Shown piece after piece: positions 8,790 through 17,870 of a DNA stretch of 64,000 nt; the stretch's first letter is position 1, and each line of letters opens with the position of its first letter. The stretch is from Microcoleus sp. AS-A8 (GTDB lineage Bacteria; Cyanobacteriota; Cyanobacteriia; Cyanobacteriales; Coleofasciculaceae). Position numbers and translations under genes: made by a program. Below the pieces are notes generated by a model, which saw only the letters and a list, made by a program, of their open reading frames with translations, made no database searches and was not told where the DNA came from. The stretch covers positions 186,001 to 250,000 of the forward strand of contig JAMPKV010000011.1 of assembly GCA_039962225.1 (NCBI GenBank), in the 5' to 3' direction.

Positions 8790-11387
8790 TTACGAGATGG
8801 CTGGTGGTTGAGAGAGCTTCAAACCAGCAGTTTCTTGGCTGTACTCTTTTAAATCAATCTTGACTGGCTCCACGTTCCAGATATCCTGGCAATACTCCCG
8901 AATAGTGCGATCGCTGGAAAAGAAGCCCATACGCGCCGAGTTGAGAATCGACATCCGAGTCCAGTTCTCCTGATTGCGATAAGCTTGACTGACTCGCTCC
9001 TGGCACTCGATATAAGATTGGTAGTCTGCAAACAGCAGATACTCATCTTTGTGCATCAGCGAATTGACAATCGGCTGGAACAAATCGGGATTCTCTGGAC
9101 AGAAGTATCCCGAACTAATCCGCTCCATTACCTCCCGCAGTTCCCCATTCGTGTTGTAGTAATCCATTGGATTGTATCCCTTGGCTTTGAGGGCGTAAAC
9201 TTCCTCGGCGGTGAGACCAAACAAGAAGAAATTTTCTGCCCCCACAGCTTCCCGAATCTCAATATTGGCACCATCCAGGGTACCAATCGTCAGCGCCCCA
9301 TTCATCGCGAACTTCATATTACCGGTTCCGGAGGCTTCCTTGCCGGCGGTGGAGATTTGCTCCGAGAGTTCAGCCGCTGGGTAAACTCGCTGACCCAGAG
9401 AGACAGAGAAGCCTTCGAGGAACACAACCTTGAGGCGATCGCGCACATCAGGGTCGTTGTTAACCACTTTCGCCACCGAATTGATTAACTTAATAATCAG
9501 CTTGGCAATAAAGTAGCCCGGAGCTGCTTTCCCGGCGAAGATAAAGGTTCGGGGCAAGATATCAATATTCGGATTCTTCTTAATCCGGTTGTACAGCGTA
9601 ATGATATACAACACGTTGAGCAACTGACGTTTGTATTCATGAAGCCGCTTAACCTGAACATCAAACAAGGAATTGGGATCGATGGCAATATCGTTGTAGA
9701 GCAGAATGTACTCCGCTAATTCTTGCTTACGCTCTTGCTTAATCTGACGCCAGCGCTGGCAAAACTCGGTATCATCCACCAAGGCTTCTAGTTGCTTGAG
9801 TTCGTCAAGCTGAGTTACCCAACCCAAGCCAATCTTCTCGGTAATCAGTTCAGATAACTTGGGATTGCTCAACAACAGCCAGCGACGCGGTGTCACCCCA
9901 TTCGTCTTATTATTGAACCGCTCAGGCCACAAGGCGTAAAAGTCTCGCAGGACATCTTGCTGAAGCAATTCTGTATGTAATGCCGCCACCCCATTAATCG
10001 AATGGCTACCGACACAAGCCAAGTGGGCCATGCGGACGGACTTTTCACCCCCTTCCTCAATCAGGGACATGCGAGCGAGTCGTCCCGTGTCATCGGGATA
10101 CTTGGCACGCACTTCATCCAGGAAGCGGCGGTTAATTTCATAGATAATCTCCAGATGCCTGGGCAGCAGGCGTTGAAACAAGCTCACAGGCCAGCGTTCC
10201 AGAGCCTCTGACAGCAGGGTATGGTTGGTATAGGCAAAGGTGTTTTTGGTGATGAACCAAGCTCGGTTCCAACCCAAGTGGTACCGATCCACCAACAGCC
10301 GCATTAACTCAGCCACACCAATGGAAGGATGAGTGTCGTTGAGTTGGATGGCTACTTTTTCATGGAATTGGTCGAAATTCTGATGATTTCGTCGGTAAGT
10401 CTTGATAATGTCCTGTAAAGAACAGCTCACGAAGAAATACTGCTGCTCTAGCCGTAGTTGCTTACCCTGCTCTGTGTTGTCGTTGGGATAGAGAACTTTG
10501 GAAATATTTTCGGAGAAGATCTTACTGGTTACGGAACCGACATAGTCACCACTATCGAACACGCGAAAATCGAACTCTTCAGAAGCACCCGCACGCCACA
10601 GACGCAGGACGTTCACCGTATGGTTGTTATACCCAGGCACCGGTGTATCGTAGGGCGTGCCCAAAATTTTCCGCTCTGGAATCCAACGCACTCGATAATT
10701 GCCCTGGGCATCCAGGTAAGCTTCTGTGTGCCCTCCGAAGAGTACCTCAGCGGTTAATTCTGGGCGTCGGAGTTCCCAGGGGTTGCCAAAGCGGAGCCAC
10801 TTGTCAGGGTATTCAACTTGAGCACCATCCTTAATCCGTTGGTCAAAAATACCAAATTCGTAACGTATCCCGTAGCCAACCGCCGGAATTTCTAAGGTTG
10901 CGAGGGAGTCGAGGAAGCAAGCCGCCAGACGCCCCAACCCTCCATTTCCCAGTCCGGGTTCCGCTTCGAGTACGATCAGGTCATTCAGGTTGAGGCCAGA
11001 TTCGTGGAGCGCTTGCAGAACTCGCTGGTACAGACCTAAGTTAAGCAGGTTATTGCTCAACTGCCGCCCCATCAAAAATTCTGCCGACAGGTAATGTACA
11101 CTCTTGACATCTTTCTCAAGATATGTAGTCGTTGTATTAATCCAGCGATGGAGTAGGCGATCGCGCACGGTATAGGCGAGTGCCATGTAATAGTCGAAGG
11201 GTGTAGCTAAAGACTCATTTTTTCCCTGGATGTAGTAAAGGTTATCGGCAATGGCTCGTTTAAGCGTCTCAACCGTCAAGCCAGTGCGATCGTCCTCAAT
11301 CTGAATCCGTACATCCTCTGGGGGAGCCATGTCAGGCTGTACAGGTCTACGATGAGCCTGCTCGAATAAATTTTCATGGGTAGTCAT
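8790..11387 (-). CDS. glgP: Glycogen (alpha-glucan) phosphorylase
   Basis: An 865-residue GT35 enzyme that releases glucose-1-phosphate from glycogen. The N-terminal part has [20 protein letters not shown]; the glucan-site region has [20 protein letters not shown]; the PLP-lysine signature [20 protein letters not shown] is complete; the C-terminal end carries the DVWNVEP-like closing segment. Length is normal for the family. The ATG at 11387 is followed by a variable N-terminal 30 residues. A hairpin-rich stretch lies 40-125 bases upstream. No other glycogen genes adjoin it. Confidence 0.95.
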   Translation of the reverse strand: MTTHENLFEQAHRRPVQPDMAPPEDVRIQIEDDRTGLTVETLKRAIADNLYYIQGKNESLATPFDYYMALAYTVRDRLLHRWINTTTTYLEKDVKSVHYLSAEFLMGRQLSNNLLNLGLYQRVLQALHESGLNLNDLIVLEAEPGLGNGGLGRLAACFLDSLATLEIPAVGYGIRYEFGIFDQRIKDGAQVEYPDKWLRFGNPWELRRPELTAEVLFGGHTEAYLDAQGNYRVRWIPERKILGTPYDTPVPGYNNHTVNVLRLWRAGASEEFDFRVFDSGDYVGSVTSKIFSENISKVLYPNDNTEQGKQLRLEQQYFFVSCSLQDIIKTYRRNHQNFDQFHEKVAIQLNDTHPSIGVAELMRLLVDRYHLGWNRAWFITKNTFAYTNHTLLSEALERWPVSLFQRLLPRHLEIIYEINRRFLDEVRAKYPDDTGRLARMSLIEEGGEKSVRMAHLACVGSHSINGVAALHTELLQQDVLRDFYALWPERFNNKTNGVTPRRWLLLSNPKLSELITEKIGLGWVTQLDELKQLEALVDDTEFCQRWRQIKQERKQELAEYILLYNDIAIDPNSLFDVQVKRLHEYKRQLLNVLYIITLYNRIKKNPNIDILPRTFIFAGKAAPGYFIAKLIIKLINSVAKVVNNDPDVRDRLKVVFLEGFSVSLGQRVYPAAELSEQISTAGKEASGTGNMKFAMNGALTIGTLDGANIEIREAVGAENFFLFGLTAEEVYALKAKGYNPMDYYNTNGELREVMERISSGYFCPENPDLFQPIVNSLMHKDEYLLFADYQSYIECQERVSQAYRNQENWTRMSILNSARMGFFSSDRTIREYCQDIWNVEPVKIDLKEYSQETAGLKLSQPPAIS

Positions 11388-11425
11388 TGTGTCTAGGTGC
11401 CTGCGATCATCAGTACATGAGCAAA

Positions 11426-11513
11426 CAGGACTTATGCAGAGCCTTTACTAGCAGAGTAGAAAGACTTACTCTACGGGGGTAGAGTTTAAACCTTCAATAA
11501 GGTATAAGTCCTG
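11426..11513. promoter_or_regulatory. Nested inverted repeats upstream of glgP
   Basis: An outer 10-bp pair, CAGGACTTAT (11426-11435) with ATAAGTCCTG (11504-11513), encloses an inner 7-bp hairpin ACTCTAC (11468-11474) / GTAGAGT (11479-11485) with a GGGG loop. It sits 39-126 bases before the glgP start. It may be an RNA element in the leader or a mobile palindromic repeat; a related word CAGGACTTACG occurs at 24541. Confidence 0.45.
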
Positions 11514-11773
11514 CCTAATCAACATTAGCTTAGTAGCGCCGAATCACTACTCCTACCCCGTTGCGCTCAAAGCCTACACTATCTAGATGGAAAGATGGCT
11601 CCCACCCTGCGAAAGTTGAGGCGTTAGTTGCTGGCAGGAAATTGCGCCGATCCCGCATTACATCTTGTGTTGTGTCCTTGACAAAATGGTCAAAACCCCT
11701 ATCTGTGGGGTACCTCCTATAATTTGGGAAGCGTGCAATAATAATCCGTCTATCACTTGGCGATCGCTTCCCT

Positions 11774-12814
11774 ATGGCTCAAGTCCCCCAATCTACCGCT
11801 GAACTGGCTGCTGTCCTCCAAGAACCCGTCGATCTCAATTTTGATCTCCCCGATCCAGAAGATGAGGGGATTCAAGAGTATGACTTTCAGCAGTTAGTTG
11901 ATAATGCCTGGCTAGTCTGCGATCGCTTCGACTTACAAACCGAAATCTGGCGGGGGCGAATTCTGCGTGTAGTCCGTGACAGGGAGAAACGAGGAGGCGA
12001 CGGACGGGGAACAGGATTTTTAAACTGGCTCAAAAGTCGAGAAATCAGCAAGAGTCAAGCCTACTCCCTGATTGAACTCGCCAACAGTGCCGATACCCTG
12101 TTAGCTGAAGGCAAACTCAGCACCGATGCCATCCGCAACTTTAGCAAACGGGCATTTGTGGAAACAGCTAAATCCGCCCCAGAAGTGCAGCAACTGGTAA
12201 CAGAAGCAGCCGAAAAAGGCGATCGCATTACCCGCCGTGAGGTAAAGCAACTCTCCGATGAATGGACAGCGATGTCTTCAGAATTGCTACCCGATGAAGT
12301 GAAGGAAAAAGCCACTGCGGGTACGATGCCAGCGCGTTACCTGGCACCCCTTGTTAAAGAAATGGAGAAGTTGCCCGAAATCCACCTGAAACCCTTACAA
12401 GAGGAAGTTGCCTCAAATCCCGATGTCGATACCATTAAACAGGTAACATCCGACGCCCGTTATTTAGCGAAGTATCTCGATTCGGCTGCCCAAGTTCAGG
12501 CGATTCAGCATTCGTCCCTGGATATGGAAATGGCACTAGAAGAAGCCCTGCGACTCGACTGTTTAAATACCGCCGCTGATTTAGTGAAACAGGCATCAAC
12601 CCTCGAACAAACAGTTGGTAAACTCTACACCACCTGGAAACGTCTCGGCAGTTTATCAGACCGATTATATGTGGATACAGGTGCAAGTACACCTCATTTG
12701 CGATCGCTCCTCAGTTGCCTAGAGAGCCTTGTTAATGAAGTGATCGAAGTGCCGTTAGATGATACGGGTGAACAGATCGTTCGGCTGAAAATCCTGACCG
12801 ATTCCAATTCCTAG
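11774..12814 (+). CDS. Conserved helical protein with ParB-like central HTH
   Basis: A 346-residue soluble protein with an acidic N-terminus. The central part (about residues 85-160: FLNWLKSREISKSQAYSLIE, then KLSTDAIRNFSKRAFVET, then DRITRREVKQL) resembles the helix-rich DNA-binding core of ParB/KorB proteins, but no ParB arginine box is visible. The last 120 residues are helical. It may bind DNA; I do not know its role. It starts with ATG at 11774 and stands alone between glgP (divergent) and the methyltransferase gene (convergent). Confidence 0.7.
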   Translation: MAQVPQSTAELAAVLQEPVDLNFDLPDPEDEGIQEYDFQQLVDNAWLVCDRFDLQTEIWRGRILRVVRDREKRGGDGRGTGFLNWLKSREISKSQAYSLIELANSADTLLAEGKLSTDAIRNFSKRAFVETAKSAPEVQQLVTEAAEKGDRITRREVKQLSDEWTAMSSELLPDEVKEKATAGTMPARYLAPLVKEMEKLPEIHLKPLQEEVASNPDVDTIKQVTSDARYLAKYLDSAAQVQAIQHSSLDMEMALEEALRLDCLNTAADLVKQASTLEQTVGKLYTTWKRLGSLSDRLYVDTGASTPHLRSLLSCLESLVNEVIEVPLDDTGEQIVRLKILTDSNS

Positions 12815-12883
12815 TCTCGGCTTTTTCTGGGCAAGCGCAGACGCACAAAGGCTGGCAACCCCTAGTGTCGGCTTGCTCAACGA

Positions 12884-14017
12884 TTAAGCATGAACCATCA
12901 AATATTGCCCGTTACCGTTATATTCACCATCACAACTGGCGAAATTGGCAACAAACCATATCAAATAGAACCGCCATATCCGGCGAAACTTGGCATAATC
13001 CATGCCATAATTTAAATCTTTGATGCTTGCCTGGTTCTCGTCAAAATTATGTAACCAATTGGCTAGTGTTTTAGAGTAATTAGACCCATTAAGATACCAT
13101 CTTTTAATGGTTTTGAGGTCTCTGTTATGGCTGGGAACGGCATCGTTATTCCAGTAGCGACCGTGGGGGAAAATGTATTTGTGGGTGTAAACGCTGGACA
13201 TGTTGTTCGGGATGCGGACTGTGATGATGTGAATAAACACCTTGCCGTTATCCTTCAGAAAAGAAGCTAATTTTTGGAAGGTTTTTGTTAAATTACCAAC
13301 ATGACAAAAAACACCAATCGAGAGGATTTTGTCAAACTTCTCCTCGAATCTGGCGTCATTTAAATCCCCTTCATGTAGAGTAAATCGACCTGAACTCAGG
13401 TAGCTTTCAGGGTCTTGCATTTTGTGGCGCATATATTCGCATTGCTCATGGCTCAAATTCAGCCCTGTAAACCTGACATTGGGGAATTTGGAAAGAATAT
13501 AATTTGGAACGCAACCCCAACCACATCCGAAGTCTAAGATATTGTCGCCATCTTTAATGTCTAGCTTTTCAATCACATCATCAATCATGTGCATCTGGGA
13601 TTGCTCAAGGTTGGAAGCTCCTTTTTCCCACAATCCCATGCTGTACTTCGGATAAATAAGTTTCCCATTACCCAACATAGTATTCAGCATTACTTGAGGT
13701 AAATCGTACTGAATTTTCATTAGATCCCGTGACCCTTCTGCAAGATTATCCGTTTCTTTTAATACCCATTCATAGGGAGCAAGTAGGGAGGGAAAATACT
13801 GAAAGAAGATGGGCATACAAGTATCAAAAAGCGATCGCAGAACTGGATCAGGCACTTCCAATCCATTGATATAAGCTTCTGCAACTGCCATTTGTACCGT
13901 GTTAACGACCTCTACCGCTCCACGGGTGGCTTGGTAGGCAAAGGGGCTTTTGATGTTGATATCGCCTACTATCGGGATATGCTTTTCGATATCTTGTAGA
14001 CTGGTAATAGAGTTCAT
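12884..14017 (-). CDS. SAM-dependent methyltransferase, cyclopropane-fatty-acid-synthase-like
   Basis: About 377 residues. The SAM-binding motif is DNILDFGCGWGCVPNYIL, preceded by LEQSQMHMIDDVIEKLDI, typical of the cyclopropane synthase / coclaurine N-methyltransferase-like group; later FTGLNLSHEQCEYMRHKM and KILSIGVFCHVGN also fit. Likely substrates are lipid acyl chains or a small amine; the sequence does not decide. The start is ATG at 14017, which has an AGGAG seven bases upstream, rather than the GTG at 14053. It is divergent from a fatty acid desaturase with about 110 bases between the starts, so joint control of membrane-lipid modification is plausible. Confidence 0.8.
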   Translation of the reverse strand: MNSITSLQDIEKHIPIVGDINIKSPFAYQATRGAVEVVNTVQMAVAEAYINGLEVPDPVLRSLFDTCMPIFFQYFPSLLAPYEWVLKETDNLAEGSRDLMKIQYDLPQVMLNTMLGNGKLIYPKYSMGLWEKGASNLEQSQMHMIDDVIEKLDIKDGDNILDFGCGWGCVPNYILSKFPNVRFTGLNLSHEQCEYMRHKMQDPESYLSSGRFTLHEGDLNDARFEEKFDKILSIGVFCHVGNLTKTFQKLASFLKDNGKVFIHIITVRIPNNMSSVYTHKYIFPHGRYWNNDAVPSHNRDLKTIKRWYLNGSNYSKTLANWLHNFDENQASIKDLNYGMDYAKFRRIWRFYLIWFVANFASCDGEYNGNGQYLMVHA

Positions 14018-14126
14018 GGGCATACTCCTTATGTTCCCTGAAATTGCTGCCACTATATCACACTAAAGAAGGGTTTAAATTTAGTTAGTTTTTTCTTAAT
14101 ATCTTCTGAAAAATTCATCAAAATCT

Positions 14127-15215
14127 ATGACTATTGATAGAGATAAAACACTGATTCCTCAAGTAGATTATGCAAAAAAATTACGTTCCATGCTGCCGGC
14201 TGAAGCTTTTGCCGCCGATCGCAGTAAGTTAGTCATTTTGTTCATTAATCTGGCAATCTTGATACTCGGCTGGGCGATCGCGTCTCATCTGGATCGTTGG
14301 TCTCCATATCTTTTATGGCTATATTTACCCCTAGCTGTGGTGATGGGCAATAGCGTTACTGTCTTGCTATTTAGCTCTCATGAAGTCATGCATGGCAGCG
14401 TGATTAGGAACCCCAGGCTGATTCGTATGATTGGCTTCCTGGGGTTCGCGATAGGATGGATGCCACCAACCTTCTGGAAATCCGTTCATAACCGAGTGCA
14501 TCACAGTAAAACAAATTCCTTCGATGATCCTGATCGTAATTACTTATACGAGCAGCCTAATACCTGGGGGAAATGGTTTCAGCATCTTATAGAACCTTCT
14601 AGTGAAGTCAATTTCATAGGGTTGGCATTGGGGATGCCGACTTCATGGCTACTTTATACGTTTCGCAATCTGACCTCTGTGCTGTTCTTTAATGATGAAT
14701 CTGTTGATTATGTTCCTGCCGCCGTTAGGGTCAGTGCTAAAGACCGTCTGGCGATCGCAGGAGAATTTTTTCTGATCTTAATGATTCATCTCAGTATCGT
14801 GGCTTATCTGCAATTTGACTTAATAAAACTCGTGCTTAGCTACTTTATACCCCTGGGGATTGGCTATGCGGGAATGTTTTTTTATATTTATACAAATCAC
14901 ATGATTTGCCCCATGACAATCGTTAACGATCCACTACTCAATAGTGTTTCTCTACGGGTTTATAAACTCTTTGATAAGTTGCATTTAAATTTCTCTTACC
15001 ATACCGAGCATCATATTTTTCCAGGAATGAATTCTGATTATTATCCAATGGTTCAAGAGTTATTAGAAACTCACTATCCTGAGCGTATGAACTTAATAGA
15101 TGCTGGGGAAGCTTGGCGCTTGCTGCGGCAAACTCCTCGGCATTACAAAGATGAAAATACCTTTACAAATTGGTCAGGGGAAAAGGATGTTATTTGCCCT
15201 CTTAGTCATAAATAA
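14127..15215 (+). CDS. Membrane fatty acid desaturase-family protein
   Basis: A 362-residue integral membrane diiron enzyme. The three histidine boxes are visible: HEVMH (about residue 90), HNRVHH (about 122) and HTEHH (about 293). Hydrophobic segments at about 30-75, 105-125 and 205-260 place the boxes on the cytoplasmic side. The family introduces double bonds or hydroxyl groups into acyl chains; the exact substrate cannot be read. It is divergent from the cyclopropane-synthase-like gene. The ATG at 14127 lacks a strong ribosome site but precedes all conserved sequence. Confidence 0.87.
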   Translation: MTIDRDKTLIPQVDYAKKLRSMLPAEAFAADRSKLVILFINLAILILGWAIASHLDRWSPYLLWLYLPLAVVMGNSVTVLLFSSHEVMHGSVIRNPRLIRMIGFLGFAIGWMPPTFWKSVHNRVHHSKTNSFDDPDRNYLYEQPNTWGKWFQHLIEPSSEVNFIGLALGMPTSWLLYTFRNLTSVLFFNDESVDYVPAAVRVSAKDRLAIAGEFFLILMIHLSIVAYLQFDLIKLVLSYFIPLGIGYAGMFFYIYTNHMICPMTIVNDPLLNSVSLRVYKLFDKLHLNFSYHTEHHIFPGMNSDYYPMVQELLETHYPERMNLIDAGEAWRLLRQTPRHYKDENTFTNWSGEKDVICPLSHK

Positions 15216-15238
15216 TTAGTTTTTACGGCTGAAGAATT

Positions 15239-15302
15239 ACCAAGGCGGGTCGAGGCAAGGGTAGCATGACTCGCCAAAGAATTTGAATCCGATTTTCCCC
15301 AT
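15239..15302 (-). pseudogene. Decayed fragment of a second sugar ABC permease gene
   Basis: This 64-base stretch matches 16296-16359 inside the permease gene at 55 of 64 positions. On the minus strand it still reads GENRIQILWRVMLPLPRPAL, against GANRLQILWRVMLPLSRPAL in the intact gene. Sequence on both sides is unrelated, so only the conserved transporter EAA-loop region survives. Confidence 0.8.
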
Positions 15303-15314
15303 GTAGTTAAATTC

Positions 15315-15406
15315 GTAGGGTGCGTTACACTTCGTTAACGCACCGCATGACGTTGGTATGTTATGGTGCCAAAATTTACCCATAGTATGCGCCTAATGCA
15401 CCCTAC
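15315..15406. repeat. Cyanobacterial intergenic repeat (GTAGGGTGCGTTA type)
   Basis: GGTGCGTTA (15319-15327) pairs with TAACGCACC (15336-15344), and GTAGGGTGC (15315-15323) pairs with GCACCCTAC (15398-15406). The wording is that of a widespread dispersed repeat between cyanobacterial genes. Confidence 0.65.
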
Positions 15407-16051
15407 AGCTTATATTCCCTGGCATTAGTGCGCGAATTAATATTAGTTACAAGGACGACCTTTAGAGTTACACTCTTTATCCCAACAAACTTCTAAAAGC
15501 TGAACTCTGTAGAGATAAGCGAAGTACCTGGGATTTAGTATGAGTTTAGTTTTGCCACTAAAGACGGGCTGGTTGAGAAACGGCCAGAGAGGGAACTTAA
15601 TTTTGATGTCTTTTTCAGCCATGTACTTTGTTAGATTATCGAGTTCGATGAAGCGAGAAAGCTCTCGACTGTTAGTTAGACTTCTGTCTAAGAAAACCTC
15701 TTTCCCAGTAAAATTTTATGGATTTACTTTTCTACGGATTGAGGAATATTCCTGACTTTAGCCAAGAAAAGTCCCTTGGTGAGCATCCAACACACAGCCA
15801 AGGGGATTTTCCAACCACTTTTACAGGAGGATAACGACAAGATTTATTTCGTTTTAAACTCCTTCATTAAACAGTCTGAAATCCTAAGATTGGATTTAGG
15901 TTGAGCAATGATGAAGAGTTAGTGAAGTTTTCATGAAGTTATAGAATAAGAACAGTTTTTTTGGAAAGAAATATCTTCACAAAAACAAAACGTTAGCTGA
16001 AGACTGAAGTATGAAGTCAATTAGAGTACGCTAGCGAGCGCTTGTCTCAGT
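15407..16051. other. Gap without recognised genes
   Basis: No gene can be supported. A 71-codon frame at 15540-15755 on the plus strand has no recognisable content. The stretch lies downstream of both the desaturase and the sugar permease genes, so it holds their 3' ends only. Confidence 0.5.
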
Positions 16052-16894
16052 TCAATTCTTAATCCCGGTTGTGGCAATGCCTTGGATAAACTGCCGCTGA
16101 CCGAAAAGAAACACGACCACTACTGGTAAGGTAGCTATCACTACAGCAGCCATCAGTAATGACCAGTTATTGGTAAATTGCTCCTGAAACTCTGCCAAAG
16201 CGAGTTGAACTGTTCTTAATTCCGGTCGCGTGGTGAAAACAAGGGGCTTGAACAGATCGTTCCACTCACCGATAAACGTAAACAAAAATAGCGTCACCAA
16301 CGCGGGTCGAGACAAGGGTAGCATGACCCGCCAGAGAATTTGGAGTCGGTTTGCCCCATCCAAGGCCGCCGCTTCTTCCAACTCCACGGGTACGGTGAGG
16401 AAGTATTGCCGTAACAGAAAAATACCGAAGCCACTTGCTGCTGTCGGTAAAATCAGTGCTCCGTAGGTATTGACTAGGTGGCCCCACTTCAGTACTAGAA
16501 AGATTGGTACCACTAAAATCTGAAAGGGAATCACCAGGGTTGCCAAAACGAGGAGGAGAAGCGTTTGACGCCCCCGAAATTTGAGCCTTGCCAAGGCATA
16601 GCCTGCCAGGGCAGAGGTAATCACCTGAAACCCCGTTACGGCAAGGGCGACAACGGTGGAGTTCGCAAACGCCAATAGAAAGTTCCCGCTAGCCCAAGCT
16701 TGCCGATAGTGAACCAGGGTGAGTCCTTTGGGCGCGAGGTTGCCGCTGGTAGCACTTGTCCCAGTAGGTGCCAGAGACATTAACAAAACAATGGCTAAGG
16801 GAAATAGAACAAAAGCTGCCCCTATGAGAAGCAAAGTCACAATTAGCCATTTCCCAAACGACGGGGAGGGGTTTTTCTGAGGGATTTTAGGCAT
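16052..16894 (-). CDS. Carbohydrate ABC transporter permease (MalG/UgpE type)
   Basis: About 280 residues, an inner-membrane subunit of a sugar importer. Six hydrophobic segments are visible, starting with LIVTLLLIGAAFVLFPLAIV; the ATPase-contact EAA loop is EEAAALDGANRLQILWRVML. The start is set at the ATG of MPKIPQKN (16894); the frame runs open to 17050, but that extension lacks family similarity and would crowd the ado promoter. The partner permease, binding protein and ATPase are not nearby, so it must work with distant subunits. A 64-base remnant of a paralogue lies about 750 bases downstream. Confidence 0.88.
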   Translation of the reverse strand: MPKIPQKNPSPSFGKWLIVTLLLIGAAFVLFPLAIVLLMSLAPTGTSATSGNLAPKGLTLVHYRQAWASGNFLLAFANSTVVALAVTGFQVITSALAGYALARLKFRGRQTLLLLVLATLVIPFQILVVPIFLVLKWGHLVNTYGALILPTAASGFGIFLLRQYFLTVPVELEEAAALDGANRLQILWRVMLPLSRPALVTLFLFTFIGEWNDLFKPLVFTTRPELRTVQLALAEFQEQFTNNWSLLMAAVVIATLPVVVVFLFGQRQFIQGIATTGIKN

Positions 16895-17082
16895 TTCTAC
16901 CGGTTTAATTTTATGCTGGAAATGTCTAATGGAATATTCTGTCTGGGGGGCTATTGCCTGAGGACAAGCAACGTATAACATTGACAGGTTAAGTACAAAT
17001 GAAGGGTTTGACCCCACCTTAAGGCACCGGGTCAAGCAAAGTGTTAGCATCCTATCTCATGCAAACAGGAGACAATCGACCT

Positions 17083-17778
17083 ATGCAGCAGCTTGCAGTC
17101 AGTCCAGAGTTCGATTTCACCAGTGAATCCTACAAGGACGCCTACAGCCGCATCAATGCGATCGTGATTGAAGGTGAACAGGAGGCTCACGATAATTACA
17201 TCACACTAGCCCAACTGCTGCCAGACCACAAAGATGAACTCCAGCGCCTATCGAAGATGGAAAGCCGCCACATGAAGGGTTTTCAAGCCTGTGGTCGGAA
17301 TCTGAGTGTGACGCCCGATATGGAGTTTGCTCAACAGTACTTCAGCGAGTTGCATAGCAACTTTCAGAAGGCAGCCGCAACGGGCAATGTGGTGACGTGT
17401 TTGCTGATTCAATCACTGATTATCGAGTGTTTTGCGATCGCGGCTTACAACATCTATATTCCCGTCGCTGACGACTTCGCTCGAAAAATTACCGAAGGGG
17501 TGGTTAAAGACGAGTACATGCACCTGAACTTTGGTGAAGTTTGGCTGAAAGAACATTTTGAAGCGTCTAAAGCTGAACTGGAACAAGCCAATCGTCAAAA
17601 CCTACCCCTGGTTTGGCGGATGCTTAACCAAGTTGAAGACGATGCTCACATCCTAGGCATGGAAAAAGATGCGCTCGTTGAAGACTTCATGATCGCCTAC
17701 GGTGAAGCCTTGAGCAACATTGGTTTTACCACCCGTGACATTATGCGGATGTCAGCCTACGGTCTAACAGCGGCTTAA
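17083..17778 (+). CDS. ado: Aldehyde-deformylating oxygenase (alkane synthase)
   Basis: A 231-residue ferritin-like diiron enzyme that converts fatty aldehydes to alkanes plus formate. The iron ligands match the family: Glu32 in [11 protein letters not shown], Glu60 and His63 in [10 protein letters not shown], a glutamate in [12 protein letters not shown], and Glu/His in [11 protein letters not shown]. The start is ATG at 17083 ([10 protein letters not shown]); an open frame 42 bases upstream is not family sequence. It acts with the acyl-ACP reductase encoded 1.9 kb downstream. A radical SAM gene lies between them. Confidence 0.96.
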   Translation: MQQLAVSPEFDFTSESYKDAYSRINAIVIEGEQEAHDNYITLAQLLPDHKDELQRLSKMESRHMKGFQACGRNLSVTPDMEFAQQYFSELHSNFQKAAATGNVVTCLLIQSLIIECFAIAAYNIYIPVADDFARKITEGVVKDEYMHLNFGEVWLKEHFEASKAELEQANRQNLPLVWRMLNQVEDDAHILGMEKDALVEDFMIAYGEALSNIGFTTRDIMRMSAYGLTAA

Positions 17779-17870
17779 CACAACTTAACCCGATTGCCTA
17801 ATCCGTTACGAAAAGGCGGTGGTATAAGGGGGGGTAATTTAAGAAAATCCTAGTTTTTAGGAAAAAACCT

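Noticed and set aside
15540-15755. 71-codon open frame in the gap before the sugar permease
   Set aside because: No recognisable protein features, no ribosome site and high Ser/Arg/Leu content typical of chance frames.
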